A stretch of 64,000 bases of DNA from Acetobacter okinawensis (GCF_002153655.1 NZ_JOPJ01000002.1:62001-126000), one strand, 5' to 3'. Shown: positions 28,017-36,542, counted from the stretch's first letter. Notes: generated from the sequence alone by a model not told the origin. Translations and numbers: made by a program.

Positions 28017-28598
28017 TTACTGCGCGCTGGCACCCTTGGCCACAACCACCATGGCGGGCTTGAGCAGGCGGCCATGCAACGTCCATGTGGGTGTCCATGC
28101 CTGCATGACCGTGCCGGGCGCGTGCTCCGCACTCGGCTGCTCGGCCATGGCCTGATGCAGGTTGGCGTCAAACGCCTTGCCCGCAGGGTTATCGCTCTTG
28201 ATGCCATGCCGTTCCAGAATGGACAGGAAGGAGCGCTCGGTGCTCTCAATCCCCTCGCGCATTTTGGTGACGACTGTATCCTCACCCTCCGTCGGGGCGG
28301 GCAGGCTGTCGAGTGCGCGACGCAGATTTTCTGCCGCTTCCACCACATCGCGCGCAAACTTCTGCACCGCATACTGGCGGGCATCGTCCACATCGCGCTT
28401 GGCGCGGGCCATCAGGTTCTGGTTTTCCGCTTCCGCGCGCAGCCATTTTTCCTTGAACTCCGTTACGGTGCGTTCAAGGTCCTGTACACGCGCATCGGCA
28501 GTGCTCTCGGCGGCACCCTCATGCTGGGGGGCAGCCTGTTCGGCCGGAGCCGGTTCTACCGGGGTCTCGACCTGTGTGGGTTCTGTATCTTGGGTCAT
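28017..28598 (-). CDS. grpE: Nucleotide exchange factor GrpE
   Basis: GrpE is the dimeric exchange factor that releases ADP from DnaK. The 193-residue protein has an acidic, disordered N-terminus (residues 1-45), a long coiled coil (about 48-105, with LERTVTEFKEKWLRAEAENQN), and the C-terminal beta-wing (FDANLHQAMAEQPS, GTVMQAWTPTWTLHGRLLKPAMV). The ATG at 28598 is preferred; an in-frame start at 28709 adds an unlike segment. It lies upstream of dnaK and divergent from chvI. hrcA, often next to grpE in alphaproteobacteria, is absent here. Confidence 0.96.
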   Translation of the reverse strand: MTQDTEPTQVETPVEPAPAEQAAPQHEGAAESTADARVQDLERTVTEFKEKWLRAEAENQNLMARAKRDVDDARQYAVQKFARDVVEAAENLRRALDSLPAPTEGEDTVVTKMREGIESTERSFLSILERHGIKSDNPAGKAFDANLHQAMAEQPSAEHAPGTVMQAWTPTWTLHGRLLKPAMVVVAKGASAQ

Positions 28599-28787
28599 GT
28601 AGCAAGAAGTAGGGAACACCGCACGCGCCGACAAGACCCGTTGGCCCCCTGCAGGGCAGGATTTTGCCCACGACCGCCCTTGGGCTGAAAAAAGCGTGTC
28701 TCTTGCCATTCCCCCCTTGGCATGGATCGGCTGCGGCGCCTAAGTTAGGCAGCTTGCGCGGATGGCAAGGGAAGGAACACACAAACG

Positions 28788-29504
28788 ATGACAGAGCGCA
28801 CCAAGCAGACAATTGCGCTGGTTGATGATGATCGCAATATTCTGACATCGGTTCAGATGACCCTGGAAGCTGAGGGTTTTAACGTCCGTACCTATACGGA
28901 TGGCGAGTCGGCGTTGCAGGGCCTGACGGCCTACCCGGTCGATCTGGCCATACTGGACATTAAAATGCCCCGCATGGACGGTATGGAACTTTTGCAGCGC
29001 CTGCGCACCCGCTCCAACCTGCCTGTCATCTTCCTGTCCTCCAAGAACGAGGAGGTCGACCAACTCATGGGCCTGCGGCTCGGGGCGGATGACTATATTA
29101 CCAAGCCGTTCTCCCAGCGCCTGCTACTGGAGCGCATCCGCGCCCTGCTGCGCCGGAACGAGGTCAGCCGGGCGGAAGCCAGTGGCGCGCCCGCCGGTGG
29201 CGGAGCGCTCACACGGGGCAACCTCTCCCTTGATGAACTGCGCCACAAATGCACATGGAAAGGGGAGGATGTCCCCCTGACCGTAACCGAGTTCCTGCTG
29301 GTCAAAACGCTTGCGCAGCGGCCCGGTCTGGTCAAATCCCGCGACCAACTGATTGACGCCGCCTACGGGGACACGGTGTACGTGGATGACCGGACCATTG
29401 ACAGCCACATCAAGCGGGTCCGCAAAAAATTCCGTCAGGTGGATGATGACTTCAACCAGATTGAAACCCTGTACGGCATTGGCTACCGCTACAAGGAAGA
29501 CTGA
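28788..29504 (+). CDS. chvI: ChvI-type response regulator
   Basis: This is an OmpR-family regulator of the ChvI/ExoS-partner type. The receiver domain has the acidic pair DDD near residue 13, the phospho-acceptor Asp in [12 protein letters not shown] (about residue 56), and the Thr/Lys switch (LSSKN, TKPFSQ). The C-terminal winged helix has [19 protein letters not shown] and ends in [10 protein letters not shown]. In rhizobia the ChvGI system controls acid response, envelope and symbiosis genes. For an acetic-acid producer an acid-response role would be plausible, but that is inference. It is nine bases upstream of the kinase gene. Confidence 0.93.
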   Translation: MTERTKQTIALVDDDRNILTSVQMTLEAEGFNVRTYTDGESALQGLTAYPVDLAILDIKMPRMDGMELLQRLRTRSNLPVIFLSSKNEEVDQLMGLRLGADDYITKPFSQRLLLERIRALLRRNEVSRAEASGAPAGGGALTRGNLSLDELRHKCTWKGEDVPLTVTEFLLVKTLAQRPGLVKSRDQLIDAAYGDTVYVDDRTIDSHIKRVRKKFRQVDDDFNQIETLYGIGYRYKED

Positions 29505-29513
29505 CCCAAGGGC

Positions 29514-31295
29514 ATGACCGACCGCCCCCCCCTGCTGGCGCATCTGTTCGCGCAGGCCCGCAGCCTGCGCATACCCGGCCAACGCCCGCACAATGGCGGG
29601 GTGGAGGCCACAGCCGCCTATCAGGCGTCGCGCACGCGGCTGATCTCCCCCCTTATGCGCCGTGTGCTGCTGGTCAATATTCTGCCGCTGGCCCTGCTGG
29701 GGCTGACGGTCCTGTTCCTCAACCAGTTCCGCAACAGCCTGCTGGCAACAGAGGTTACAGCCCTGCGTGAACAGGCCCGTATTTACGCCGGAGCACTGGG
29801 GCAAAGTGCGGTGCGGGCCGCCCACCCCCACGCCACACTGCTACAGGACCGCGGCTACGAGCTGGAAGCCAGCCTGGCCCGCCCCCTGCTCCAGCGCCTG
29901 ACCGAACCCAGCCCCAACGCCCATGCCCGCCTGTTTGGCCCGGACGGACGGCTGGTGGCCGATAATCTGATTGATGTGGCCGACACGCAGGACACACCAC
30001 CGGAGCCACATCACTTCCACTCCCATACCATTCCGTTCCCCCCCGCGTTCCAGCCCGGCATTTACGAGCGATTCCTCACGTGGCTCTGGTCGGGCCATAA
30101 CCCCGGTATTGTGACCCTCAACACCGATGAGGAAGATATCCCCGCCCGCCCGGCCCACCCACAGGCCCCCGGCAGCGCGGACCATCCCCCGCCAGAAGCC
30201 CCTCCCTACATCCGCCGCACTGCGCGGGGCAGGCTGATCATCACCGTTGCCGAGCCGGTCATGCGTGACGGCTGGACGGTGGGCGTCATCCAGCTTACCC
30301 GCGTGGCGTCGCAGGTGGACCGCTCGCTGTTTGCCATCCGCTCGACCATTCTCTCTCTTTTCTTTCTGGCACTGGTGCTGACGGTCCTGCTCTCATGGTA
30401 CCTCTCGCTCACCATTGCACGGCCTCTGCTGCGCCTTGCGGCCTCCGCACAGGTCATGCGCGATACAACAGGGCGCACCGGTACAGTTCCCGCCCGCCTG
30501 CTGGCCCGACGGGACGAGATTGGTGATGTCGCCCGCGCACTACAGGCCAGCGCGCAGGCTTTGTGGAAGCGCATGGACGCCATTGAGCGCTTTGCCGCCG
30601 ATGTGAGCCATGAGATTAAAAACCCGCTCACCTCCATCCGTTCGGCCATTGAAACCCTGCTGCGGATTGAAGACCTGAACCAGCAGCGCCGCCTGCTGAC
30701 CATTATTAACGATGATGTCCGCAGGCTGGACCGGCTGATTACCGATATTTCCGACGCCAGCCGACTGGATGCGGAAATGTCGCGCGCCAAGGCAAAACCG
30801 GTCGCCATTGGCCCGCTTCTGTCTGTTCTGGCAGAAATTCATCAGGCTACGCGGCAGGAAGGCCAGCCGATTATTGTCACCGATGTGCAAAACGATTCGC
30901 CCGAACACCCGTTGAGCGCACTGGCCGTAGAGGACAGGCTGGTACAGGTCCTGCGCAACCTGATCGGCAACGCCATATCGTTCTCTCCCCCCGATGGGCA
31001 GATCATCCTCCATGCCGCAGCCAATGGCAAAATGGTGCGCATTGCCGTCTCGGACGAAGGGCCGGGTATTCCGCAGGCCAAGCTGGATTCCATTTTTGAC
31101 CGTTTTTATTCAGAACGCCCCAAAAACGAGAACTTTGGCCAGCACTCCGGCCTTGGCCTGTCCATCAGCCGCCAGATCATAGAAGCCCTGCACGGCAGCA
31201 TTGCTGTGGAAAACCTGCATGACCACAAGGGGCACATCCGTGGTGCCCAGTTCATCATCGAACTGCCCCGTGTGCCCAGCCTGCCCCCGCGCTGA
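29514..31295 (+). CDS. chvG: ChvG-type sensor histidine kinase
   Basis: The 593-residue kinase has a cytoplasmic N-terminus, a first membrane helix near residues 52-72 (VLLVNILPLALLGLTVLFL) and a periplasmic sensor of about 200 residues. That sensor holds a His/Pro-rich stretch (PEPHHFHSHTIPFPP). A second membrane helix (ILSLFFLALVLTVLLSWYL) and a HAMP domain follow. The dimerisation domain has the phospho-acceptor H in ADVSHEIKNPLTS, and the ATP-binding domain has the N box LIGNAISFSPP, G1 DEGPGIPQ and G2 GLGLSISRQ. It is the partner of ChvI. The stop lies inside a small inverted repeat facing the Rid-family gene. Confidence 0.93.
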   Translation: MTDRPPLLAHLFAQARSLRIPGQRPHNGGVEATAAYQASRTRLISPLMRRVLLVNILPLALLGLTVLFLNQFRNSLLATEVTALREQARIYAGALGQSAVRAAHPHATLLQDRGYELEASLARPLLQRLTEPSPNAHARLFGPDGRLVADNLIDVADTQDTPPEPHHFHSHTIPFPPAFQPGIYERFLTWLWSGHNPGIVTLNTDEEDIPARPAHPQAPGSADHPPPEAPPYIRRTARGRLIITVAEPVMRDGWTVGVIQLTRVASQVDRSLFAIRSTILSLFFLALVLTVLLSWYLSLTIARPLLRLAASAQVMRDTTGRTGTVPARLLARRDEIGDVARALQASAQALWKRMDAIERFAADVSHEIKNPLTSIRSAIETLLRIEDLNQQRRLLTIINDDVRRLDRLITDISDASRLDAEMSRAKAKPVAIGPLLSVLAEIHQATRQEGQPIIVTDVQNDSPEHPLSALAVEDRLVQVLRNLIGNAISFSPPDGQIILHAAANGKMVRIAVSDEGPGIPQAKLDSIFDRFYSERPKNENFGQHSGLGLSISRQIIEALHGSIAVENLHDHKGHIRGAQFIIELPRVPSLPPR

Positions 31296-31309
31296 CACTG
31301 CGGGGGTGT
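31286..31309. terminator. Inverted repeat at the convergent end of chvG and the Rid-family gene
   Basis: CCCCCGC and GCGGGGG pair around a loop containing the chvG stop codon. There is no T-run, so intrinsic termination is uncertain. Confidence 0.4.
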
Positions 31310-31318
31310 GCAGCGCGC

Positions 31319-31717
31319 TCAGAACCCGGCAGTGCTTGCGGGGTCTTCTTCCTCTGGCAGGCAGATCACCAGATCAAACACGACTTTTGGCGCAGTCGAT
31401 GGGGCGTCCTTGAGCCACATCATGGTCATACCCGGCGATGTGGACGGAAAAAACTGGCGGAACACAGGAAAACTGGCGGGAAACTCATCCGCGTCTGCAA
31501 TATGGCAGACAATGCGGCTGACATCGCGCAATGCCAGATTCTGCTCTTTGAGCAAGAGAACAGCCTCCTCAAAGGCTGCCCTGCACTGATCGGCCATATC
31601 CATGCCGGAAGAGCGGGACGCTTGCAGCCCTGCAAGCACAAGACCTTCCGCCGTTTGCACAACGCGCGGACGACTGGCGACGGAGCGTGGGGTCCGTGTC
31701 AGAGTTTTATCTTTCAT
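31319..31717 (-). CDS. Rid-family (YjgF/YER057c/UK114 fold) protein lacking the RidA arginine
   Basis: The 132-residue protein follows the Rid pattern: a GLVLAGLQA strand, an AAFEEAVLLLKEQNL helix, DVSRIVCHIADADEF, then FFPSTSPGM and a final VVFDLVICLP strand. In RidA deaminases the segment is PARS/T, with an Arg that binds the 2-aminoacrylate carboxylate. Here it reads PGMTM, so the Arg is missing. It is therefore probably not a RidA-type imine deaminase. The ATG at 31717 overlaps the stop of a small upstream ORF by one base (TGATG). It lies on the minus strand between chvG and rapZ, where hprK often stands in alphaproteobacteria. Confidence 0.82.
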   Translation of the reverse strand: MKDKTLTRTPRSVASRPRVVQTAEGLVLAGLQASRSSGMDMADQCRAAFEEAVLLLKEQNLALRDVSRIVCHIADADEFPASFPVFRQFFPSTSPGMTMMWLKDAPSTAPKVVFDLVICLPEEEDPASTAGF

Positions 31718-31905
31718 CACAGGACGATGCTGTAAGGCAGCTTGGCGGCAACCGCAATTTTCCCTTTCGTAACAAATGCCCGGCCACAGGCCTGCGGGAG
31801 CCATTCGTTAATATCTGGTATAGCAGGTCTGAGCAGAATGCCTTCTCTTCCAGCGTAAAACTGCTTTAAACTCTCGCCGCAACCGAATTGCACGCCATTT
31901 GCCAT
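31717..31905 (-). CDS. Possible small ORF translationally coupled to the Rid-family gene
   Basis: A 62-residue frame starts with ATG at 31905 and ends in a TGA that shares its A with the ATG of the Rid-family gene (TGATG). The predicted protein is mixed, with a basic C-terminus (GRAFVTKGKIAVAAKLP). Its codon use is more A/T-rich at third positions than its neighbours, and there is no convincing ribosome site. It could also be just the leader of the Rid-family gene or a remnant. I recognise no family. Confidence 0.3.
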   Translation of the reverse strand: MANGVQFGCGESLKQFYAGREGILLRPAIPDINEWLPQACGRAFVTKGKIAVAAKLPYSIVL

Positions 31906-31960
31906 GACCGGCTCATTACGGGTGTGCACCTTATCGGACAGTAAAAAGGAAGAGCCGTCC

Positions 31961-32932
31961 ATGCCCATGGCGGATGACACGTCGGTTCCGCGCCGCATTC
32001 TGCTGGTGTCTGGTCTGTCCGGAGCGGGCAAATCTTCCATCCTGCGGATTCTGGAAGACCTTGACCATGAGGTCATCGATAATCCACCGCTGGGCATGCT
32101 GGATGATATTGTCGCTCGTGCGGAGCGCCCCGTTGCCATTGGCGTCGATTCCCGCACCCGTGGGTTTGATGCTTCCGCCGTGCTGGCCGCACTGGCCCGC
32201 CTGCGGGTCAACCCGCACCTGCGCGTGGAGCTGATTTACGCCACAGCGGATGAAAGCGTGCTCCTGCGCCGCTACACAGCCACCCGGCGGCGGCACCCCC
32301 TAGCCCCCCACAGCAGCGTAAAAGAAGGCATAGAAGCCGAAGTGGCCCTGACGGCCCCCCTACGTGCGGCCGCCGATCTGGTCATTGATACAACAGACAT
32401 GCCCCCACCGGACCTACGGCAGTTTGTGGAAAGCCGGTTCAGCCCATGGGTGGGTGGGCCGAGCGAGGGGTTGACCGTCACACTCATGTCCTTCGCCTAC
32501 CCTGCGGGTCTACCGCGTGAGGCGGATATTGTGTTTGACGCGCGCTTCCTGCGCAACCCGCACTACATACCCGAACTCGCCCCCAAAACCGGGCTGGACG
32601 AGGATGTGGCAACCTACGTAACACACGACCCGGACTACCTGCCCTTTCTGGAGCAGATCCACGCCATGCTACAGCTTGTGCTGCCGCGCTTTGTGCAGGA
32701 AGGCAAAAAATACGCCACCATTGCCATTGGCTGCTCCGGCGGCAGACACCGCTCCGTTACGGTGGTGGAGGCTCTGGCCAAACGCCTGTCTGCCCCTGAT
32801 GGCATGGGTCATTATCAGGGGTCTGGCCAATGGCCGATCATGATCATGCACCGCGAGCTGGCACGTCAGGGCATAAGTGCGTGGCGATGGGCCAGAAAGC
32901 CGACCGAAACCCCACACCCCGATCCTTACTGA
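31961..32932 (+). CDS. rapZ: RNase adapter protein RapZ
   Basis: RapZ binds nucleotides and small RNAs and in enterobacteria guides RNase E to GlmZ, controlling glucosamine-6-phosphate synthesis. The 323-residue protein has Walker A VSGLSGAGKSS near 17-27, the IGVDSRTRGFD segment near 60, and the C-terminal IGCSGGRHRSVTVVEALA motif needed for RNA binding. AAAGGAAGAG upstream supports the ATG at 31961; an ATG at 31967 is also possible. In alphaproteobacteria it usually sits in a chvI-chvG-hprK-rapZ-PTS group. Here no PTS gene flanks it. Its RNA target in this lineage is not known to me. Confidence 0.93.
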   Translation: MPMADDTSVPRRILLVSGLSGAGKSSILRILEDLDHEVIDNPPLGMLDDIVARAERPVAIGVDSRTRGFDASAVLAALARLRVNPHLRVELIYATADESVLLRRYTATRRRHPLAPHSSVKEGIEAEVALTAPLRAAADLVIDTTDMPPPDLRQFVESRFSPWVGGPSEGLTVTLMSFAYPAGLPREADIVFDARFLRNPHYIPELAPKTGLDEDVATYVTHDPDYLPFLEQIHAMLQLVLPRFVQEGKKYATIAIGCSGGRHRSVTVVEALAKRLSAPDGMGHYQGSGQWPIMIMHRELARQGISAWRWARKPTETPHPDPY

Positions 32933-32960
32933 CCCCGGATTACGCTGCGGCCATGCCCGT

Positions 32961-33569
32961 TCAGGCGTGGCCTGCCTGCCTGCTCAGCCGTGCCGGATCA
33001 ATGTTAATGGAGGCCAGAGCGCGCCGCCATTTTACGGTATGGTCCATGCCAAAAATCAGTTCCCGCGTAGCAGGCACGACCAGCCATGCATCGTGATGCA
33101 GAATTTCCTGCTCCAGCTGCCCGGCAGACCAGCCCGCGTGCCCCATGGCCAGCAGGGCATCACGCGGGCCGCTTCCACGCGCAATATCTTGCAGCACATC
33201 CATGCTGGATGTCAGCGCCACGTTATCCGTCACGCGCAGACTGTCCTGCCCGCTCCACTCCGCAGAATGCAGCACAAGACCGTGCCCCTCCTCCACCGGC
33301 CCCCCTGCGCAAAGGCCAATCCTGCGCACGGGGGGTATGGGCGCGATCTGCAATTGCTCAAGCAGGTCATCAAAATCAGGGCGTGGGAGGCGTTTGTTAA
33401 TAACAAGCCCCATTGCCCCGCCATCGGGTGTGTGACTGCACATGTAAATAAGGGATTCCCCAAACAGGGTACCCCCCAGCATGGGCGTTGCCACCAGCAG
33501 CATACCTGCAAGGGAAAGGCCGTTATCCATCACAGCGGGGTCGGGTTGGGGAGTGTTTGCAAATGCCAT
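32961..33569 (-). CDS. YqgE/AlgH-family (DUF179) protein
   Basis: The protein shows the DUF179 pattern: MLLVATPMLGGTLFGESLIYMCSH, GAMGLVINKRLPRPDFDDLL, GGPVEEGHGLVLHS and GHAGWSAGQLEQEI. Such proteins have no known activity and often neighbour yqgF or lie near envelope genes. The start is uncertain. ATG at 33569 gives 202 residues; ATG at 33530 (189 residues) aligns best with the family N-terminus; an upstream TTG at 33605 is also open. None has a good ribosome site. It diverges from the ppk2 gene. Confidence 0.85.
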   Translation of the reverse strand: MAFANTPQPDPAVMDNGLSLAGMLLVATPMLGGTLFGESLIYMCSHTPDGGAMGLVINKRLPRPDFDDLLEQLQIAPIPPVRRIGLCAGGPVEEGHGLVLHSAEWSGQDSLRVTDNVALTSSMDVLQDIARGSGPRDALLAMGHAGWSAGQLEQEILHHDAWLVVPATRELIFGMDHTVKWRRALASINIDPARLSRQAGHA

Positions 33570-33678
33570 CCCTGAAGATATGAGAAACACTTCCTTTTTT
33601 GGCAAGATTGCCAGCGCATCTGTTGTCTGTAATTCTATCCATCCGCCATATACGGATCAATTGTCAGGGCACCTGTGC

Positions 33679-34575
33679 ATGAACACCCTCTCCCGCTTTC
33701 TTAACGCACTGGACAGCTACAAGGTTACGGATGGCAGCCAGTTCCACCTTGCCGACCACAACCCCGATGATGATGGACATCTGGGGCTGGACAAGGACAC
33801 GGGGAAAAAACTGCTCCGGCAGGTCAAAGGCCTGTTACAGGATCTTCAGGAACTGCTGTACGCCAACCAGAACCACTCGCTCCTGATTATTCTGCAAGGC
33901 ATGGATGCTGCGGGCAAGGATGGCACGATCAAGCATGTCATGTCCGGGGTAAACCCGCAGGGAGTTGCGGTTACCTCCTTCAAACAGCCGGGTCCCACCG
34001 ACCTGCTGCATGGTTTTTTATGGCGCATCCATGCCGCGGCCCCGCAGGCAGGGCGTATCGTTATTTTCAATCGCAGCCAGTATGAGGATGTACTGGTCAG
34101 CCGCGTACACCCCGAACTGCTTAAAAACGGGCACCTGCCCGGAGCGCTCGACACGCCTGAATTCTGGCAGGGGCGCTATAGCGACATCCGCCACCTTGAG
34201 CACTACCTGAGCAGACAGGGCACCATTGTTCTGAAATTCTTCCTCAACATCTCACGCGAGGAGCAGCGTGAGCGCCTGCTGGCCCGGCTGGATATTCCCG
34301 AAAAGCGCTGGAAATTCTCCCCCTCCGACCTGCATGAGCGCGAATACTGGGATGACTACGCAACCGCCTACCAGGATGCCATTGCCCAGACCGCCCGCCC
34401 ACATGCGCCGTGGATCATCGTGCCAGCCAACCACAAATGGTACGCACGCCTTGTGGTGATTGGCACCATCATTCGGGCATTGCACAATTTGCGGCAGGTC
34501 ACCCCCAAGCCCGACCCTGACGTCATGCACCAGCTCGATGATTACCGCACACGCCTGCTACAGGAAAAACCCTGA
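33679..34575 (+). CDS. Polyphosphate kinase 2, class III type (polyphosphate:nucleotide phosphotransferase)
   Basis: PPK2 enzymes transfer phosphate between polyphosphate and nucleotides. The 298-residue protein has Walker A LQGMDAAGKDGT near 70-81 and the lid and Walker B region FNRSQYEDVLVSRVHPE near 130-146. The SGVNPQGVAVTSFKQPG segment is also typical. The YEDVLVxRVHP form is characteristic of class III PPK2, which phosphorylates both AMP and ADP. The frame is open from 33481, but only the ATG at 33679 gives the family N-terminus. It is likely cytosolic and monocistronic, ending at compound inverted repeats near 34613-34649. Confidence 0.9.
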   Translation: MNTLSRFLNALDSYKVTDGSQFHLADHNPDDDGHLGLDKDTGKKLLRQVKGLLQDLQELLYANQNHSLLIILQGMDAAGKDGTIKHVMSGVNPQGVAVTSFKQPGPTDLLHGFLWRIHAAAPQAGRIVIFNRSQYEDVLVSRVHPELLKNGHLPGALDTPEFWQGRYSDIRHLEHYLSRQGTIVLKFFLNISREEQRERLLARLDIPEKRWKFSPSDLHEREYWDDYATAYQDAIAQTARPHAPWIIVPANHKWYARLVVIGTIIRALHNLRQVTPKPDPDVMHQLDDYRTRLLQEKP

Positions 34576-34702
34576 ACAGCACGCCCCCGGCAACATTGCG
34601 GCCATAGTCACCGGCAGGCCGCTGCGCCACAGATGCGCACCAGCCTGCCACGCCCGCGCACGGTAGAGGTCTCCCCTCTCCCCGCAGGCGCGCACTGCGT
34701 AT

Positions 34703-35716
34703 TTACAGGGTACTTTCCAGCACCCCGTACCAGCCAAGGCCCTTATAGGTTTCGTAACCGGGGGTATGGGCATAAGCAATCAGCTTGTCGCCACTCACAT
34801 AATAACCCCGCTCCTCCTGCGGGGTGAACTTGCAATACTCGCCCGACACACCACTGCCAGTGGACGATGCAATAATACGCTTGTGCGCATCCACCAGCAT
34901 AACCCGCGTCTGGCCCCGTTCTACATCGGACAGACGCACGCCATGTACAATGGCCTCTGCCTGTGGCGCCCAGTCAAATGCTATGCCCAGCACACCCAGC
35001 ACCTGCCCGCGTGCTTCCCCCCCTGCGCGGATGGCGGTGCTGTAAATGGCAGCCTGTTCATTATTGAGCGCTGGCACACGGTTTACATCGGCCACCGCGT
35101 AGTCCTCGCCACTTTGCGTGCGCATGGCGCGCACAAACCATGCTTCGCCCGACATATCATACCCAAGCAGGGAGCGGTGCGTTTGTGGGCGACCGCACGC
35201 CACCACCTTGCCACTGGGGTCCACCACAAAAAGGTCCAGATATACTGTGTAGGATTTTAAAATTGTAGCCAGACGGTCCGCTGCATACTGGTACGCCTGA
35301 GGGGTACGGCTCTCCAGCGCCTGCACCATGGCACTGTCTGTAGCCCACCACCGCACATCACACGAACGCTCGTACAGGTTGCGGTCAATCAGATCGACAA
35401 CGTTCAGGGCCAAATCAGTCAGGCGCTCCCCCCGGCCACGCACGAGCAGGTCATTCCCCGCTTTTAGCAAACGGTCCGTGCTGCTGTCAGTAGCGGTGCG
35501 CAGTTCGGCGGCGATGCCAACAATGCGGGTGGAAATACGCCCCATTTCATCAGCCAGAAGGCCAAAGGCCGCTCCGGCCTGCCCCACACGGGCGGCCTCT
35601 ATACGGGTGTTGATGGCAAGAAATTTGGCTTCGTTCATGACCGAAGCGATCAGATGAATTTTTTCCCGCGTCATTTGAGAAACTTCATAAGCAAGTTTGA
35701 GAATATCGTCTTGCAT
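34703..35716 (-). CDS. Soluble MCP-like signalling segment joined to a C-terminal Cache domain
   Basis: The N-terminal 90 residues resemble the methyl-accepting chemotaxis protein signalling hairpin (MNEAKFLAINTRIEAARVGQAGAAF, LLADEMGRISTRI). The remaining 240 residues read like a Cache sensor (YLDLFVVDPSGKVVACG, YDMSGEAWFVRAM, VLGVLGIAFDWAPQAEAIVHG, VMLVDAHKRIIAS). There is no signal peptide or membrane helix, so both parts should be cytoplasmic. The order is the reverse of a normal receptor. The ATG at 35716 is chosen; an ATG at 35788 would add 24 residues. No che genes are near. Function is unknown. Confidence 0.75.
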   Translation of the reverse strand: MQDDILKLAYEVSQMTREKIHLIASVMNEAKFLAINTRIEAARVGQAGAAFGLLADEMGRISTRIVGIAAELRTATDSSTDRLLKAGNDLLVRGRGERLTDLALNVVDLIDRNLYERSCDVRWWATDSAMVQALESRTPQAYQYAADRLATILKSYTVYLDLFVVDPSGKVVACGRPQTHRSLLGYDMSGEAWFVRAMRTQSGEDYAVADVNRVPALNNEQAAIYSTAIRAGGEARGQVLGVLGIAFDWAPQAEAIVHGVRLSDVERGQTRVMLVDAHKRIIASSTGSGVSGEYCKFTPQEERGYYVSGDKLIAYAHTPGYETYKGLGWYGVLESTL

Positions 35717-35910
35717 GCGGGATGTGTCTTTCAATTCGAAAACGGAACAATTTGATGTGGGAAGGGACACGACCATTCTCACCCACATTCAGGCAGAATA
35801 TGCCCTATCCCCCTGTTCTGCCTAAATTATTCTGACCTGTAAACTCCCGCCATCTGGCCTGTTCCACCATACTCACGCGCATTTGACAGGCCGTGACCGC
35901 CCCGTCATGA

Positions 35911-35954
35911 ACACACTCAGACACACACTCAGACACACACTCAGACACACACTC
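35911..35954 (+). repeat. Tandem 12-bp repeat upstream of the DUF3465 gene
   Basis: ACACACTCAGAC is repeated 3.7 times in perfect copies, ending about 22 bases before the likely ATG. If translation began at the in-frame ATG at 35907 the repeat would encode TLRH units. Confidence 0.85.
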
Positions 35955-35975
35955 CATTCAGCAACAAGGATTGTC

Positions 35976-36476
35976 ATGACCTGTTTTAAAAACCGTATGG
36001 CCCTGTGGGCTTTATGTGCGGGGCTGGGTCTGTCTGGCCTTGGCCAGTCTGCTCAGGCACGCCACAGACACGCTCAGGCAGAACAGCCCCAAACCGTATC
36101 GGCCACATGCGATAATCAGGATTTTCTGAACAAACAGCAGACGTTTGAAAAAGGTGGCCCAAAAGCAGACGCTGCCGTGCATATTTGCGGCACTGTGGTT
36201 GCTGTATCACCAGCAGCCAAAGTAACCCGCAGCGGGCGACATGGTTATTTTTACATGACAGTCGCCCCCAATATTTCCATCCGTATTGTGACCAATCTGG
36301 ATGAAATGCACACGCCCGCATGGCCGTGGGTTGCCAAAGGGGACCATGTGGAGGTGGTAGGCCGCTATTATTATGACTCACCCCGCCAGCAGGGGGTGGA
36401 CTGGACGCACCGTGGTACCGGCCGCTCATGGGGGATTCCGGGTTATGTGCGCGTCAACAACACCCAGTACGACTGA
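35976..36476 (+). CDS. DUF3465 family secreted protein
   Basis: The ATG at 35976, with AAGGA six bases upstream, gives a signal peptide (KNRMALWALCAGLGLSGLG, cleavage near the QSAQA segment). The mature part follows DUF3465: a CDNQDFLN start, AAVHICGTVVAVSPA, SGRHGYFYMTVAPN, VAKGDHVEVVGRYYYD and a closing HWTH-like VDWTHRGTGR. The family is predicted to form a small OB-like beta-barrel in the periplasm, with no proven activity. Two mature cysteines could form a disulfide. A 12-bp tandem repeat precedes it, and a strong hairpin follows. Confidence 0.82.
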   Translation: MTCFKNRMALWALCAGLGLSGLGQSAQARHRHAQAEQPQTVSATCDNQDFLNKQQTFEKGGPKADAAVHICGTVVAVSPAAKVTRSGRHGYFYMTVAPNISIRIVTNLDEMHTPAWPWVAKGDHVEVVGRYYYDSPRQQGVDWTHRGTGRSWGIPGYVRVNNTQYD

Positions 36477-36482
36477 ACCAAA

Positions 36483-36522
36483 AATGGCTGGCCAGAAAAA
36501 ACTGGCCAGCCACCGGGTGTTT
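36483..36522 (+). terminator. Terminator after the DUF3465 gene
   Basis: TGGCTGGCCAG pairs perfectly over 11 bp with CTGGCCAGCCA around six A residues, followed by CCGGGTGTTTTG. It lies between convergent genes and may also act for clpA. Confidence 0.75.
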
Positions 36523-36542
36523 TGCAGGTTTTACCGACAGAC

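Noticed and set aside
28599-28787. A CIRCE element or sigma-32 promoter for grpE/dnaK; TGCCA-N9-TGGCA near 28703-28722 looked like an operator.
   Set aside because: The TGCCA/TGGCA arms do not match the CIRCE arms TTAGCACTC/GAGTGCTAA, and no -35/-10 pair of the heat-shock type was visible.
35911-35954. The 12-bp tandem repeats as a CRISPR array.
   Set aside because: The copies are directly adjacent with no spacers, and there are no cas genes.
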